Below, one piece after another: positions 1 to 11,441 of a stretch of DNA of 64,000 nt. Origin of the DNA: Onthophagus taurus (taxonomy: Eukaryota > Arthropoda > Insecta > Coleoptera > Scarabaeidae); assembly GCF_036711975.1 (NCBI RefSeq), contig NC_091971.1:25613501-25677500 (forward strand), in the 5' to 3' direction. The translations under genes were made by a program, and so were the position numbers. Positions within the stretch are counted from its first letter, which is position 1; each line of letters starts with the position of its first letter. The notes below the pieces were generated by a model. That model was given only the letters and a program-made list of their open reading frames with translations. It was not told the DNA's origin and searched no databases.

Positions 1-1426
1 CATCCCAATTAAAATGTTTACAAGTTTTCTTTAGTAAACCCGTCAACGGAGAAATCACGGAAGCGAACCCGGGTACAAACCGCCTATACCACGAAGCCAT
101 GCCCACCATGCGTCTAACCTCGGTTACTTTCTTCGGCGTAGGAATTTCTAATATTGATTTGACCTTATCCGGGTCGACATGCAAGCCATCCCCGTCAACC
201 ACGTATCCCAAATATTTCAATGACTCACGGAAGAATTGGCACTTCTCTTTGTTTAAAGAAAGTCCCGCTTGTAATAACCTCGTGATCACTATATCTAAAA
301 TTTCAAAATGTTTCTCCTTAGTTGGAGTTACGACGATGATATCGTCCAAGTACACGAAAACATGAGGTACCAAATCACCGCCAATCACGCCGTCTATAAA
401 CCTTTGCCACGTTGCTGGCGCGTTAGATAAACCGAACGGCATCCGATTAAATTGAAACAGTCCTCGATTAGGTACCGTAAAAGCCGTATATAATTTGCTC
501 TCCTCTGACATGGGGATCTGCCAGTACGCGGACTTGATATCGATAGAGGACAAGTACCGAGCGTCCCTCAAACTGTCTAACGTCCACGATATATGCGGCA
601 GTGGATACGCGTCGGATTGCGTAACCCGATTTAACTGCCTGTAGTCGACACAGAATCGATATCCTCCATCACGTTTTGGTATTAAAAGTATGGGTGACGA
701 CCACGGACTGTTCGACTTTTCAACAATTCCCAATTTAATCATTTCGTCTAATTCACCGTCGACTAATTTTTGCATGGCCGGGGATATCGGGTAATAACGC
801 TGTTTTATAGGTAACACATCTTTATCGACTCTTATACGATGCGCGACCAAATTAGTATGTCCCAATTTAGCAACCTTTGCAGTACCGAAAACTGTATCGA
901 GAAGCATGTTCAACCGTCGCTCATCATCAGAATTAAGACTCGCCCTAGCCTGAATTGCTGAGACCGTAATTTCCGGTGGTACACTTGAAAATGACCATTC
1001 ACCCTTTCGGAGATCAGGTATCACGCCCATTTTTTTCCAAAAATCAACTCCCAAAACTAACGCATGTCGCAAATCAGGTACCAGCAAAATTTCGATCAGC
1101 TTAGTACGCCCTTCCACGGCAATTGGTACAGACATTACTCCCTCAATACTACATTTATTGTCGTTCGCGACCGTGCATTGCATTTTAGTTTTAAATATCG
1201 GTAGACCTAAGCGTTTTAGTATCGATATACCGTCGCGTCCCGCAATGGTCCTAGTTGCTCCTGAATCCAACAGACCCGCAACTCTTTTTCCCATAATTTC
1301 TATATATAAATAAGGGCGTTCGTCGTTCCTCGCGTACGCTAACACGTAGTCCAATAGCACACCGATCGGCTTTGTTAAGGGACGGATTCGACACCGATCT
1401 ACCGTCGATCCGCTCTCCCATTTCCC
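1..1426 (-). CDS. pol: Gypsy A pol (protease-reverse transcriptase), partial
   Basis: Pol polyprotein that processes Gag-Pol and copies the element RNA. The frame is open from the predicted frameshift site at 1426 to the window edge, with no stop seen. In order: a retropepsin motif LLDSGATRTI (about 1285-1255 in DNA), a linker, then RT with the SIDIKSAYWQ palm motif and VFVYLDDIIVV catalytic motif (about 360-330). The connection region with SWYRRFVPGF follows near the edge. It has no ATG at its start and lies in the -1 frame relative to gag, so it is read as a Gag-Pol fusion. RNase H and integrase must lie outside the window. The protein is closely similar in layout to pol of element B at 57026-60148. 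Confidence 0.9.
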
Positions 1427-2713
1427 GAACATTTCGGACAATCTCGCGAGATTACATTTGGCTCTCCACAACGATAACAGTGTTTTCGTTTTGGCGCGCG
1501 ACACGAGTTCGCTCGGTGTCCCTGGATTCCACAATTCCAGCATTTGCCATAATTAACTGTTCTACTCGCGTGCCTTTCATCCTCGTTCGTCACCGGCGCA
1601 GCCGCCACGGTAGATTCGACGACCGTATACGCCAAGTCAGGCTCGAGAGTTTTGTTCAAACGCGTTGGGGGAACATAATCGTTTACTGCTGACCGCGTAG
1701 CTTCCAGCTTTCGACCAAGGTGAATCAATTGTTCTACCGAAATAATTTCCACTAAGGCCAACTGCCGCTGAAATGACGGAGTCAAATTTTTTTACGATAA
1801 TTTTTATCTGAGCCGCTTCGGAAATTTTTGACCCTAAACGCGCGAAGAGATTTCTCATAACTGACACGTAAATACCGATGCTCTCGGTTGAGCCCTGAGT
1901 TCGTCGCTTTATCTCATCCATCAACCGATCATCGTAATCCACGGGTTGGAATTCGAATTTTAAACCCTCGACCAATTGTTCCCATGAAGTATACCGCTCG
2001 CGATTAGCCCGATACCACACCAATGCTGGTCCGTTAAATAGGTCAACCGCCGACATAAACAATACGGACTTTGACACACCGCGCGCGATTCTCAACTCCG
2101 TTACCCGTTCCAAAAAGGCACTCAACGAACCTCGTCCGTCCCCAGAAAAATTTACGCCCCATTTCATCACGGGAATACCGCGCGTATTTATCACGTCATC
2201 GTCATCATTATCGTCCGATACCGCCATTGGCTCACTCGCATCGTCCGAAGACTCTGCAACCGACACAGCTGTAGTTGTAGCTGACCTTCGCGGGGTTGAT
2301 GCCGCTCGCGTTTTCATTTCTAACCTGGTTGATTGAGAAACAATTTCCGCTACTAACTGAGTCATTGTATCACGCTCCTCGTCTTTCGTCGCGTTTGCTC
2401 GATTTGCTCGACCGATCAAATGTTTTAAATGATTATCGATTTTCTTAAATTCTGCGCTGCCACTCGATATGGCCCCTAGCGCATCGATTTTCCCGGTATA
2501 TTTCGCGATATCATCTCGTATAGCCTTTTCATCCTCCGCGTAAGAGTACGGATTTCTCGGCAAACGGAAGCTTTTGTCGCGCTCCATCCGAATTAGCTTT
2601 CGTAACGAACACCTCATCTCGTCATAACCTAAATCAGCCGTGATTCCGCGAACCTTCAGCTCGTAACGCAACGCGTCTGCCGATAAACGTCCCACTTCCA
2701 TATTTCCTTCCAT
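1399..2713 (-). pseudogene. gag: Gypsy A gag, one frame break
   Basis: Capsid and nucleocapsid polyprotein of the retrotransposon. The likely start is the ATG at 2713 (or 2701), because the MEVGRLSADALRYEL region aligns with the start of gag B. The N-terminal 300 residues are a Gypsy-type Gag with a KWGVNFSG stretch and a long capsid-like helical region. The reading frame breaks in a seven-A run on the minus strand (plus 1787-1793): the first frame reads to 1637, and the homologous continuation is in the overlapping frame 1399-1785. That second part has a CCHC zinc knuckle (CWNCGIQGHRANSC) and a second knuckle whose His is replaced by Val. Comparison with gag B suggests one extra A, either a real mutation or a homopolymer assembly error. 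Confidence 0.8.
1420..1426 (-). promoter_or_regulatory. Predicted -1 ribosomal frameshift heptamer (gag/pol A)
   Basis: On the minus strand this reads G_GGA_AAT in the gag frame, fitting the X_XXY_YYZ slippery rule. It lies about 20 nt before the gag stop at 1399, and the -1 frame entered here is the pol frame. The identical heptamer sits at the same place in element B (60142-60148). Confidence 0.7.
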
Positions 2714-2878
2714 AACCGTCCCGATAACTTTCGAACTCTGCCCTCTAATGCGTACCAATAAACGTTTCAACAATCAACAAGATAAACCCGCTTTCCTCTT
2801 CCAGGAAAATAAAAAAAGAAAATTCAAAAGGTCCTCTGCTTCGTAAGCGACCAACTTGACCGACTCTACTTTTATCGA

Positions 2879-2896
2879 GCCCCACGTTGGGCGCCA
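2879..2896 (-). other. Primer binding site, tRNA-Lys (CUU)
   Basis: On the minus strand it begins TGGCGCCC and continues to GTGGGGC, complementary to the 18 nt at the 3' end of animal tRNA-Lys(CUU), including CCA. It sits three bases inside the LTR end at 2900. The same 18 bases occur in element B (61691-61708). Confidence 0.9.
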
Positions 2897-2899
2897 AAT

Positions 2900-4622
2900 T
2901 GTAACGCCTCTAATTTCTTAATTTTACAAAACGCAGACAAAAAAAAAATAACGATTGAATTCCGAACACCCGATTATATTGCGGACTCCCCGGCTTATAC
3001 TTCTGCGGAGAAGGGGGGGGTTCGATTCTTTTTTAAAGGCGCCACCCGTTCCGACAATCCGCAACCGGCACTGAACGAGAAGTGGTAAATTAAATATCGG
3101 AATGAAACCAACATAAATTATCAAACACACACACACAGAAAATAAATGCAGGTAAGTATAAGATCAATATGAAATATATTAGAATAAAATAAATGAAAAG
3201 AAATAATAACAAAAGAAATAATACTATAATTTTTAAACTTGAATAATAAAAAAAACTTGAAATATAATAATTAAATGAATCGAAAATCAAAGAAAAACTT
3301 TTAAATAAGAATTTAATCGGGGCCGAAATTAAACCAAAATTTAAAAAAAATAATACCTGAACTGAGTTCAAAATACTCATAAACACCCCACAACCCCAAG
3401 ATCTTGTGTCGGAGTGTGCTTTTCATAAAACACAAAATAAATGCAGTAAAAAAAAATAAAACCCCAATTAACAATTCTCTTACAAAATCAAAGGAAATTA
3501 AAAAAAAATCAAAAAAAATTAGGAAAAACAATATAAAAATAAATTCTGTAATAATAAAAAAAAATGCAATATATCTATTAATCTCCCCTTTTCTTTTTCT
3601 TTTTTTTTTTTTTACAAAAGATTTTAACAAAAAAAAAAACTAAACTCTCAAAGAAGTTCAGCCAACAAAAAAAAATCTGACCTTAGTCTTCTGGTTATAT
3701 CAACTTATTCGAGGTAAATTGGAGATGTCAGCAACTTCCTTCGAGTCCTAGGTAAGTGATAACGGAAATGGATTTATGCCGTCGAATTAATCGAAGTCTT
3801 CCTTACAGGTAATCGTGGTTTCGGAGTCCACATCAGAAAAGAAAATGAAACCCCAAAAAAAAAATAGAATTTCTCTCCCCAAAGAAAAGACCTAGGAATT
3901 ACAATCCCTCGATTAGATTAAATTGAAAAACAAATAAAATTTAAGATTTAATTTTTTTTTTTATTCTGAAAACTATTTAATGAACAAAAAAAAATAAACG
4001 CTCACCTCAAGTTCGACGAGGTCTATGCCCAAAATAACGTTTCAGCGTGAAAGTAATCTAACATCCGGAATCAATCCGTAATCAGGAACCAAAACTAATA
4101 ATTCCCGATTTTCCCCCTTCGAATGATAAATCCGAAATCTTCGGAATGGCAATCGACCCAACAAAATTTTACTAAATCTCAAAAATGTCGTCTTAAGCCA
4201 AAAATTCATACGAGGTGGTTCTCACTGGGCGTACGTTTTAAAAAGAGAGCGTTTCCCCAAAACTCGTCTCAATATATACCCAAAAAAAAAACTTTAACGT
4301 GACGCTTAAATCCCAAGAAAACATTTTATCGTTAACGAATCAAATCTCTCCCAAACAAAAAAATTAATAATAAATTTAATAAAAAAAATTAAGTAAAAAA
4401 AAATAAACTACAAATGAATTAAAAAAAAAGGTGTAATTATGAAATTCGAAATAAATTACCAGCGGCCTCTAGGAAGGATTAGGACAAGTAAAGGAAGTAG
4501 GAAACTCGAAATCCGTTGCTGAAACAAACTAAAAAATTTTTTTTTTTTTTTTACGAGTTTAACAGAGAAAGAAGAGAAAAAAAAATACATTAACAGATAG
4601 TAAAGAATAAAGAAACGTAACA
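2900..4622 (-). repeat. 5' LTR of Gypsy element A
   Basis: A 1,723-bp non-coding block bounded by TGTAACG at 2900 and CGTAACA at 4622 (TG...CA on either strand). It lies between the primer binding site and the satellite. It is very rich in A and T homopolymers on the plus strand, and the small open frames in it look like low-complexity chance frames. The partner LTR is outside the window. It shows no obvious base-level similarity to the LTR of element B beyond the termini. Confidence 0.85.
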
Positions 4623-7600
4623 GTTTTGAGCCATGTTTGAACTTTCTATCACTTTCGGTTCCGATAATTCTGTTGACCATATTTGTGATATTCAGGCGTC
4701 AAATGACATCTTGGAGCATGTTGGAGATAAAAAACAAAATGTGCCCAAAACGTGATATTATGACGTTATACGCCGTTCTGAGCCATGTTTGAACTTTCTA
4801 TCACTTTTGGCTCCGGTAATTCTGTTGATCATATTTGTGATATTCAGGCGCCAAATGACATCTTGGAGCATGTTGGAGATAAAAAACAAAATGTGCCCAA
4901 AACGTGATATTATGACGTTATACGCCGTTCTGAGCCATGTTTGAACTTTCTATCACTTTCGGTTCCGGTAATTCTGTTGACCATATATGTGATATTCAGG
5001 CGCCAAATGACATCTTGGAGCATGTTGAAGATAAGAAACAAAATGTGCCCAAAACGTGATATTATGACGTTATACGCCGTTTTGAGCCATGTTTGAACTT
5101 TCTATCACTTTTGGTTCCGGTAATTCTGTTGACCGTATTTGTGATATTCAGGCGCCAAATGACATCTTGGAGCATGTTGGAGATAAAAAACAAAATGTGC
5201 CCAAAACGTGATATTATGACGTTATACGCCGTTTTGAGCCATGTTTGAACTTTCTATCACTTTTGGTTCCGGTAATTCTGTTGACCATATATTTGATATT
5301 CAGGCGCCAAATGACATCTTGGAGCATGTTGGAGATAAAAAACAAAATGTGCCCAAAACGTGATATTATGATGTTATACGCCGTTTTGAGCCATGTTTGA
5401 ACTTTCTATCACTTTTGGTTCCGGTAATTCTGTTGACCGTATTTGTGATATTCAGGCGCCAAATGACATCTTGGAGCATGTTGGAGATAAAAAACAAAAT
5501 GTGCCCAAAACGTGATATTATGACGTTATACGCCGTTCTGAGCCGTGTTTGACCTTTCTATCACTTTTGGTTCCGGTAATTCTGTTGACCATATTTGTCA
5601 TATTCAGGCGTCAAATGACATCTTGGAGCATGTTGGAGATAAAAAACAAAATGTGCCCAAAACGTGATATTATGACGTTATACGCCGTTCTGAGCCATGT
5701 TTGAACTTTCTATCACTTTTGGTTCCGGTAATTCTGTTGATCATATTTGTGATATTCAGGCGCCAAATGACATCTTGGAGCATGTTGAAGATAAAAAACA
5801 AAATGTGCCCAAAACGTGATATTATGACGTTATACGCCGTTCTGAGCCATGTTTGAACTTTCTATCACTTTCGGTTCCGGTAATTCTGTTGACCATATAT
5901 GTGATATTCAGGCGCCAAATGACATCTTGGAGCATGTTGGAGATAAAAAACAAAATGTGCCCAAAACGTGATATTATGACGTTATACGCCGTTCTGAGCC
6001 ATGTTTGACCTTTCTATCACTTTTGGTTCCGATAATTCTGTTGATCATATTTGTGATATTCAGGCGCCAAATGACATCTTGGAGCATGTTGAAGATAAAA
6101 AACAAAATGTGCCCAAAACGTGATATTATGACGTTATACGCCGTTCTGAGCCATGTTTGAACTTTCTATCACTTTTGGCTCCGGTAATTCTGTTGATCAT
6201 ATTTGTGATATTCAGGCGCCAAATGACATCTTGGAGCATGTTGGAGATAAAAAACAAAATGTGCCCAAAACGTGATATTATGACGTTATACGCCGTTCTG
6301 AGCCATGTTTGAACTTTCTATCACTTTCGGTTCCGGTAATTCTGTTGACCATATATGTGATATTCAGGCGCCAAATGACATCTTGGAGCATGTTGAAGAT
6401 AAGAAACAAAATGTGCCCAAAACGTGATATTATGACGTTATACGCCGTTTTGAGCCATGTTTGAACTTTCTATCACTTTCGGTTCCGATAATTCTGTTGA
6501 TCATATTTGTGATACTCAGGCCTCAAATGACATCTTGGAGCATGTTGGAGATAAAAAACAAAATGTGCCCAAAACGTGATATTATGACGTTATACGCCGT
6601 TCTGAGCCGTGTTTGACCTTTCTATCACTTTTGGTTCCGGTAATTCTGTTGACCATATTTGTCATATTCAGGCGTCAAATGACATCTTGGAGCATGTTGG
6701 AGATAAAAAACAAAATGTGCCCAAAACGTGATATTATGACGTTATACGCCGTTCTGAGCCATGTTTGAACTTTCTATCACTTTTGGTTCCGGTAATTCTG
6801 TTGATCATATTTGTGATATTCAGGCGCCAAATGACATCTTGGAGCATGTTGGAGATAAAAAACAAAATGTGCCCAAAACGTGATATTATGACGTTATACG
6901 CCGTTCTGAGCCATGTTTGAACTTTCTATCACTTTCGGTTCCGGTAATTCTGTTGACCATATATGTGATATTCAGGCGCCAAATGACATCTTGGAGCATG
7001 TTGGAGATAAAAAACAAAATGTGCCCAAAACGTGATATTATGACGTTATACGCCGTTCTGAGCCATGTTTGACCTTTCTATCACTTTTGGTTCCGATAAT
7101 TCTGTTGATCATATTTGTGATATTCAGGCGCCAAATGACATCTTGGAGCATGTTGGAGATAAAAAACAAAATGTGCCCAAAACGTGATATTATGACGTTA
7201 TACGCCGTTCTGAGCCATGTTTGAAATTTCTATCACTTTCGGTTCCGGTAATTCTGTTGACCATATATGTGATATTCAGGTGCAAAATGACATCTTGGAG
7301 CATGTTGGAGATAAAAAACAAAATGTGCCCAAAACGTGATATTATGACGTTATACGCCGTTCTGAGCCATGTTTGAACTTTCTATCACTTTCGGTTCCGC
7401 TAATTCTGTTGACCATATATTTGATATTCAGGCGTCAAATGACATCTTGGAGCATGTTGGAGATAAAAAACAAAATGTGCCCAAAACGTGATATTATGAC
7501 GTTATACGCCGTTTTGAGCCATGTTTGAACTTTCTATCACTTTCGGTTCCGATAATTCTGTTGACCATATTTGTGATATTCAGGCCTCAAATGACATCTT

Positions 7601-10600
7601 GGAGCATGTTGGAGATAAAAAACAAAATGTGCCCAAAACGTGATATCATGACGTTATACGCCGTTTTGAGCAATGTTTGAACTTTCTATCACTTTCGCTT
7701 CCGATAATTCTGTTGACCATATTTGTGATATTCAGGCCTCAAATGACATCTTGGAGCATGTTGGAGATAAAAAACAAAATGTGCCCAAAACGTGATATTA
7801 TGACGTTATACGCCGTTTTGAGCCATGTTTGAACTTTCTATCACTTTTGGTTCCGGTAATTCTGTTGACCATATATTTGATATTCAGGCGCCAAATGACA
7901 TCTTGGAGCAAGATGGAGATAAAAAACAAAATGTGCCCAAAACGTGATATTATGACGTTATACGCCGTTTTGAGCCATGTTTGAACTTTCTATCACTTTC
8001 GGTTCCGATAATTCTGTTGACCATATTTGTGATATTCAGGCGTCAAATGACATCTTGGAGCATGTTGGAGATAAAAAACAAAATGTGCCCAAAACGTGAT
8101 ATTATGACGTTATACGCCGTTCTGAGCCATGTTTGAACTTTCTATCACTTTTGGCTCCGGTAATTCTGTTGATCATATTTGTGATATTCAGGCGCCATAA
8201 CATCTTGGAGCATGTTGGAGATAAAAAACAAAATGTGCCCAAAACGTGATATTATGACGTTATACGCCGTTCTGAGCCATGTTTGAACTTTCTATCACTT
8301 TCGGTTCCGGTAATTCTGTTGACCATATATGTGATATTCAGGCGCCAAATGACATCTTGGAGCATGTTGGAGATAAAAAACAAAATGTGCCCAAAACGTG
8401 ATATTATGACGTTATACGCCGTTTTGAGACATGTTTGAACTTTCTATCACTTTTGGTTCCGGTAATTCTGTTGACCATATATTTGATATTCAGGCGCCAA
8501 ATGACATCTTGGAGCATGTTGGAGATAAAAAACAAAATGTGCCCAAAACGTGATGTTATGACGTTATACGCCGTTTTGAGCCATGTTTGAACTTTCTATC
8601 ACTTTCGGTTCCGGTAATTCTGTTGACCATATATGTGATATTCAGGCGCCAAATGACATCTTGGAGCATGTTGGAGATAAAAAACAAAATGTGCCCAAAA
8701 CGTGATATTATGACGTTATACGCCGTTCTGAGCCATGTTTGACCTTTCTATCACTTTTGGTTCCGGTAATTCTATTGATCATATTTGTGATATTCAGGCG
8801 CCAAATGACATCTTGGAGCATGTTGGAGATAAAAAACAAAATGTGCCCAAAACGTGATATTATGACGTTATACGCCGTTCTGAGCCATGTTTGAACTTTC
8901 TATCACTTTCGGTTCCGGTAATTCTGTTGACCATATATGTGATATTCAGGCGCCAAATGACATCTTGGAGCATGTTGGAGATAAAAAACAAAATGTGCCC
9001 AAAACGTGATATTATGACGTTATACGCCGTTCTGAGCCATGTTTGACCTTTCTATCACTTTTGGTTCCGGTAATTCTGTTGACCATATTTGTCATATTCA
9101 GGCGTCAAATGACATCTTGGAGCATGTTGGAGATAAAAAACAAAATGTGCCCAAAACGTGATATTATTACGTTATACGCCGTTCTGAGCCATGTTTGAAC
9201 TTTCTATCACTTTTGGTTCCGGTAATTCTGTTGATCATATTTGTGATATTCAGGCGCCAAATGACATCTTGGAGCATGTTGGAGATAAAAAACAAAATGT
9301 GCCCAAAACGTGATATTATGACGTTATACGCCGTTCTGAGCCATGTTTGAACTTTCTATCACTTTCGGTTCCGGTAATTCTGTTGACCACATATGTGATA
9401 TTCAGGCGCCAAATGACATCTTGGAGCATGTTGGAGATAAAAAACAAAATGTGCCCAAAACGTGATATTATGACGTTATACGCCGTTCTGAGCCATGTTT
9501 GACCTTTCTATCACTTTTGGTTCCGATAATTCTGTTGATCATATTTGTGATATTCAGGCGCCAAATGACATCTTGGAGCATGTTGGAGATAAAAAACAAA
9601 ATGTGCCCAAAACGTGATATTATGACGTTATACGCCGTTCTGAGCCATGTTTGAACTTTCTATCACTTTCGGTTCCGGTAATTCTGTTGACCATATATGT
9701 GATATTCAGGTGCCAAATGACATCTTGGAGCATGTTGGAGATAAAAAACAAAATGTGCCCAAAACGTGATATTATGACGTTATACGCCGTTCTGAGCCAT
9801 GTTTGAACTTTCTATCACTTTCGGTTCCGCTAATTCTGTTGACCATATTTGTGATATTCAGGCGCCAAATGACATCTTGGAGCATGTTGGAGATAAAAAA
9901 CAAAATGTGCCCAAAACGTGATATTATGACGTTATACGCCGTTTTGAGCCATGTTTGAACTTTCTATCACTTTCGGTTCCGATAATTCTGTTGACCATAT
10001 TTGTGATATTCAGGCCTCAAATGACATCTTGGAGCATGTTGGAGATAAAAAACAAAATGTGCCCAAAACGTGATATTATAACGTTATACGCCGTTTTGAG
10101 CCATGTTTGAACTTTCTACCACTTTTGGTTCCGGTAATTCTGTTGACCATATATTTGATATTCAGGCGTCAAATGACATCTTGGAGCATGTTGGAGATAA
10201 AAAACAAAATGTGCCCAAAACGTGATATTATGACGTTATACGCCGTTTTGAGCCATGTTTGAACTTTCTATCACTTTTGGTTCCGGTAATTCTGTTGACC
10301 ATATATTTGATATTCAGGCGCCAAATGACATCTTGGAGCATGTTGGAGATAAAAAACAAAATGTGCCCAAAACGTGATGTTATGACGTTATACGCCGTTT
10401 TGAGCCATGTTTGAACTTTCTATCACTTTCGGTTCCGATAATTCTGTTGACCATATTTGTGATATTCAGGCGCCAAATGACATCTTGGAGCATGTTGGAG
10501 ATAAAAAACAAAATGTGCCCAAAACGTGATATTATGACGTTATACGCCGTTCTGAGCCATGTTTGAACTTTCTATCACTTTCGGTTCCGGTAATTCTGTT

Positions 10601-10997
10601 GACCATATATGTGATATTCAGGCGCCAAATGACATCTTGGAGCATGTTGGAGATAAAAAACAAAATGTGCCCAAAACGTGATATTATGACGTTATACGCC
10701 GTTCTGAGCCATGTTTGACCTTTCTATCACTTTTGGTTCCGGTAATTCTATTGATCATATTTGTGATATTCAGGCGCCAAATGACATCTTGGAGCATGTT
10801 GGAGATAAAAAACAAAATGTGCCCAAAACGTGATATTATGACGTTATACGCCGTTCTGAGCCATGTTTGAACTTTCTATCACTTTCGGTTCCGGTAATTC
10901 TGTTGACCATATATGTGATATTCAGGCGCCAAATGACATCTTGGAGCATGTTGGAGATAAAAAACAAAATGTGCCCAAAACGTGATATTATGACGTT
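4623..10997. repeat. 152-bp satellite array, left block (about 42 monomers)
   Basis: Head-to-tail monomers of 152 bp; for example GTT(T/C)TGAGCC recurs at 4623, 4775 and 4927. Most of each monomer is nearly invariant, and variation is concentrated at a few diagnostic sites (tttcggttcc versus ttttggttcc/ggctcc, gaccat versus gatcat, ggcgcc/ggcgtc/ggcctc). Some variants recur at multiples of 152: the 'agccgtg' variant at 5541 and 6605 is 7 monomers apart. One monomer near 8198 has a 2-bp deletion. The only open frames are chance frames. The array is cut at a GACGTT by the Polinton at 10998. Confidence 0.98.
10992..10997. repeat. Polinton target site duplication, left (GACGTT)
   Basis: The satellite reads ...TATGACGTTATACGCC. 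GACGTT occurs immediately before the element here and immediately after it at 29455-29460, as expected for the 6-bp duplications made by Polinton integrases. Confidence 0.95.
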
Positions 10998-11010
10998 AGT
11001 AGTAGATAAA

Positions 11011-11127
11011 AGCCGATTCTAGAACCTCCTCTCAGAACCTCAGGTCAAGGTCAAGGCCAAGGTCACGTTGAGTGACCTTGACCTTGACCTTGCCCTGAGG
11101 TTCTGGGAGGAGGTTCCAGAATCGGCT
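11011..11127. repeat. Subterminal imperfect hairpin in left TIR
   Basis: The arm AGCCGATTCTAGAACCTCCT... at 11011 is complementary, with a few mismatches, to ...AGGAGGTTCCAGAATCGGCT ending at 11127. The centre is around CACGTTGAGTGA, so each TIR can fold back on itself just inside the element end. The mirror copy is at 29325-29441. A role in replication, end recognition or transposase binding is an inference. Confidence 0.85.
11045..11087. promoter_or_regulatory. Cluster of overlapping FTZ-F1/ERR-type nuclear receptor sites
   Basis: At least five overlapping matches to the insect FTZ-F1 consensus YCAAGGYCR lie here: plus strand at 11045-11053, 11051-11059 and 11057-11065; minus strand at 11073-11081 and 11079-11087. 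The rest of the TIR to about 11330 has further TGACCTT/AGGTCA half-sites. The mirror cluster is in the right TIR. The sites are seen in the sequence; binding and hormone or stage control are inferred. Confidence 0.5.
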
Positions 11128-11384
11128 ATTGCAAAGGGGGTCGTTGACCAGTAACCTAGACCTAAACAATGACCTTTACTTTGAGCTCACCTCAGGTCAA
11201 GATCACGTTTAGTGACCATGACCTTGATCAGTAACCTTGACCTGAACAATGACCTTTACTTTGACCTCAACGGAGACCTTGAAGTCAACCTTAATTGTGA
11301 CCATGACATTGACCTTGTACGTGACCTGAAATGAAGGTTACACGACGTGAGTTCATTGAAAACCCCACTTCGGAGGAGGTATGC

Positions 11385-11392
11385 TTTAAATA
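11385..11392 (+). promoter_or_regulatory. TATA-like box upstream of polB
   Basis: TTTAAATA lies 50 bp before the polB ATG (11442), inside the left TIR. It is the only TATA-like element close to the gene. The inverted copy in the right TIR (29060-29067) faces the gene at 28469-28951. Confidence 0.5.
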
Positions 11393-11441
11393 GCAGATAG
11401 AAAATCGTGTTCAACAGTATTGAAGTAAGAGTGTTGTGAAC

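Larger units (their letters stand above)
1..4622 (-). mobile_element. Ty3/Gypsy LTR retrotransposon A (5' part, cut by window edge)
   Basis: This is the 5' half of a minus-strand LTR retrotransposon. In element order it holds an LTR (4622 to 2900), a tRNA-Lys primer binding site, a leader, gag and then pol, which runs off the left window edge within the RT/RNase H connection. The protein domains (zinc-knuckle Gag, DSGA protease, RT with YLDD) match Ty3/Gypsy. It sits directly against the 152-bp satellite at 4623, so it inserted into that array. The 3' LTR and target duplication lie outside the window. It is related to element B at 54917-63335 but clearly diverged, with different LTR sequence and gag/pol that are only recognisably similar. 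Confidence 0.93.

Noticed and set aside
2924-3643. Small open frames in the LTR of Gypsy A
   Set aside because: Low-complexity frames through A/T homopolymers inside an LTR, with no recognisable protein.
4623-4774. CENP-B box in the satellite monomer
   Set aside because: TTCGGTTCCGGTAA superficially resembles it but lacks the required A and CGGG spacing.
4623-10997. CRISPR-like regular repeats
   Set aside because: The repeats are head-to-tail with no unique spacers, and the context is eukaryotic; this is satellite DNA.
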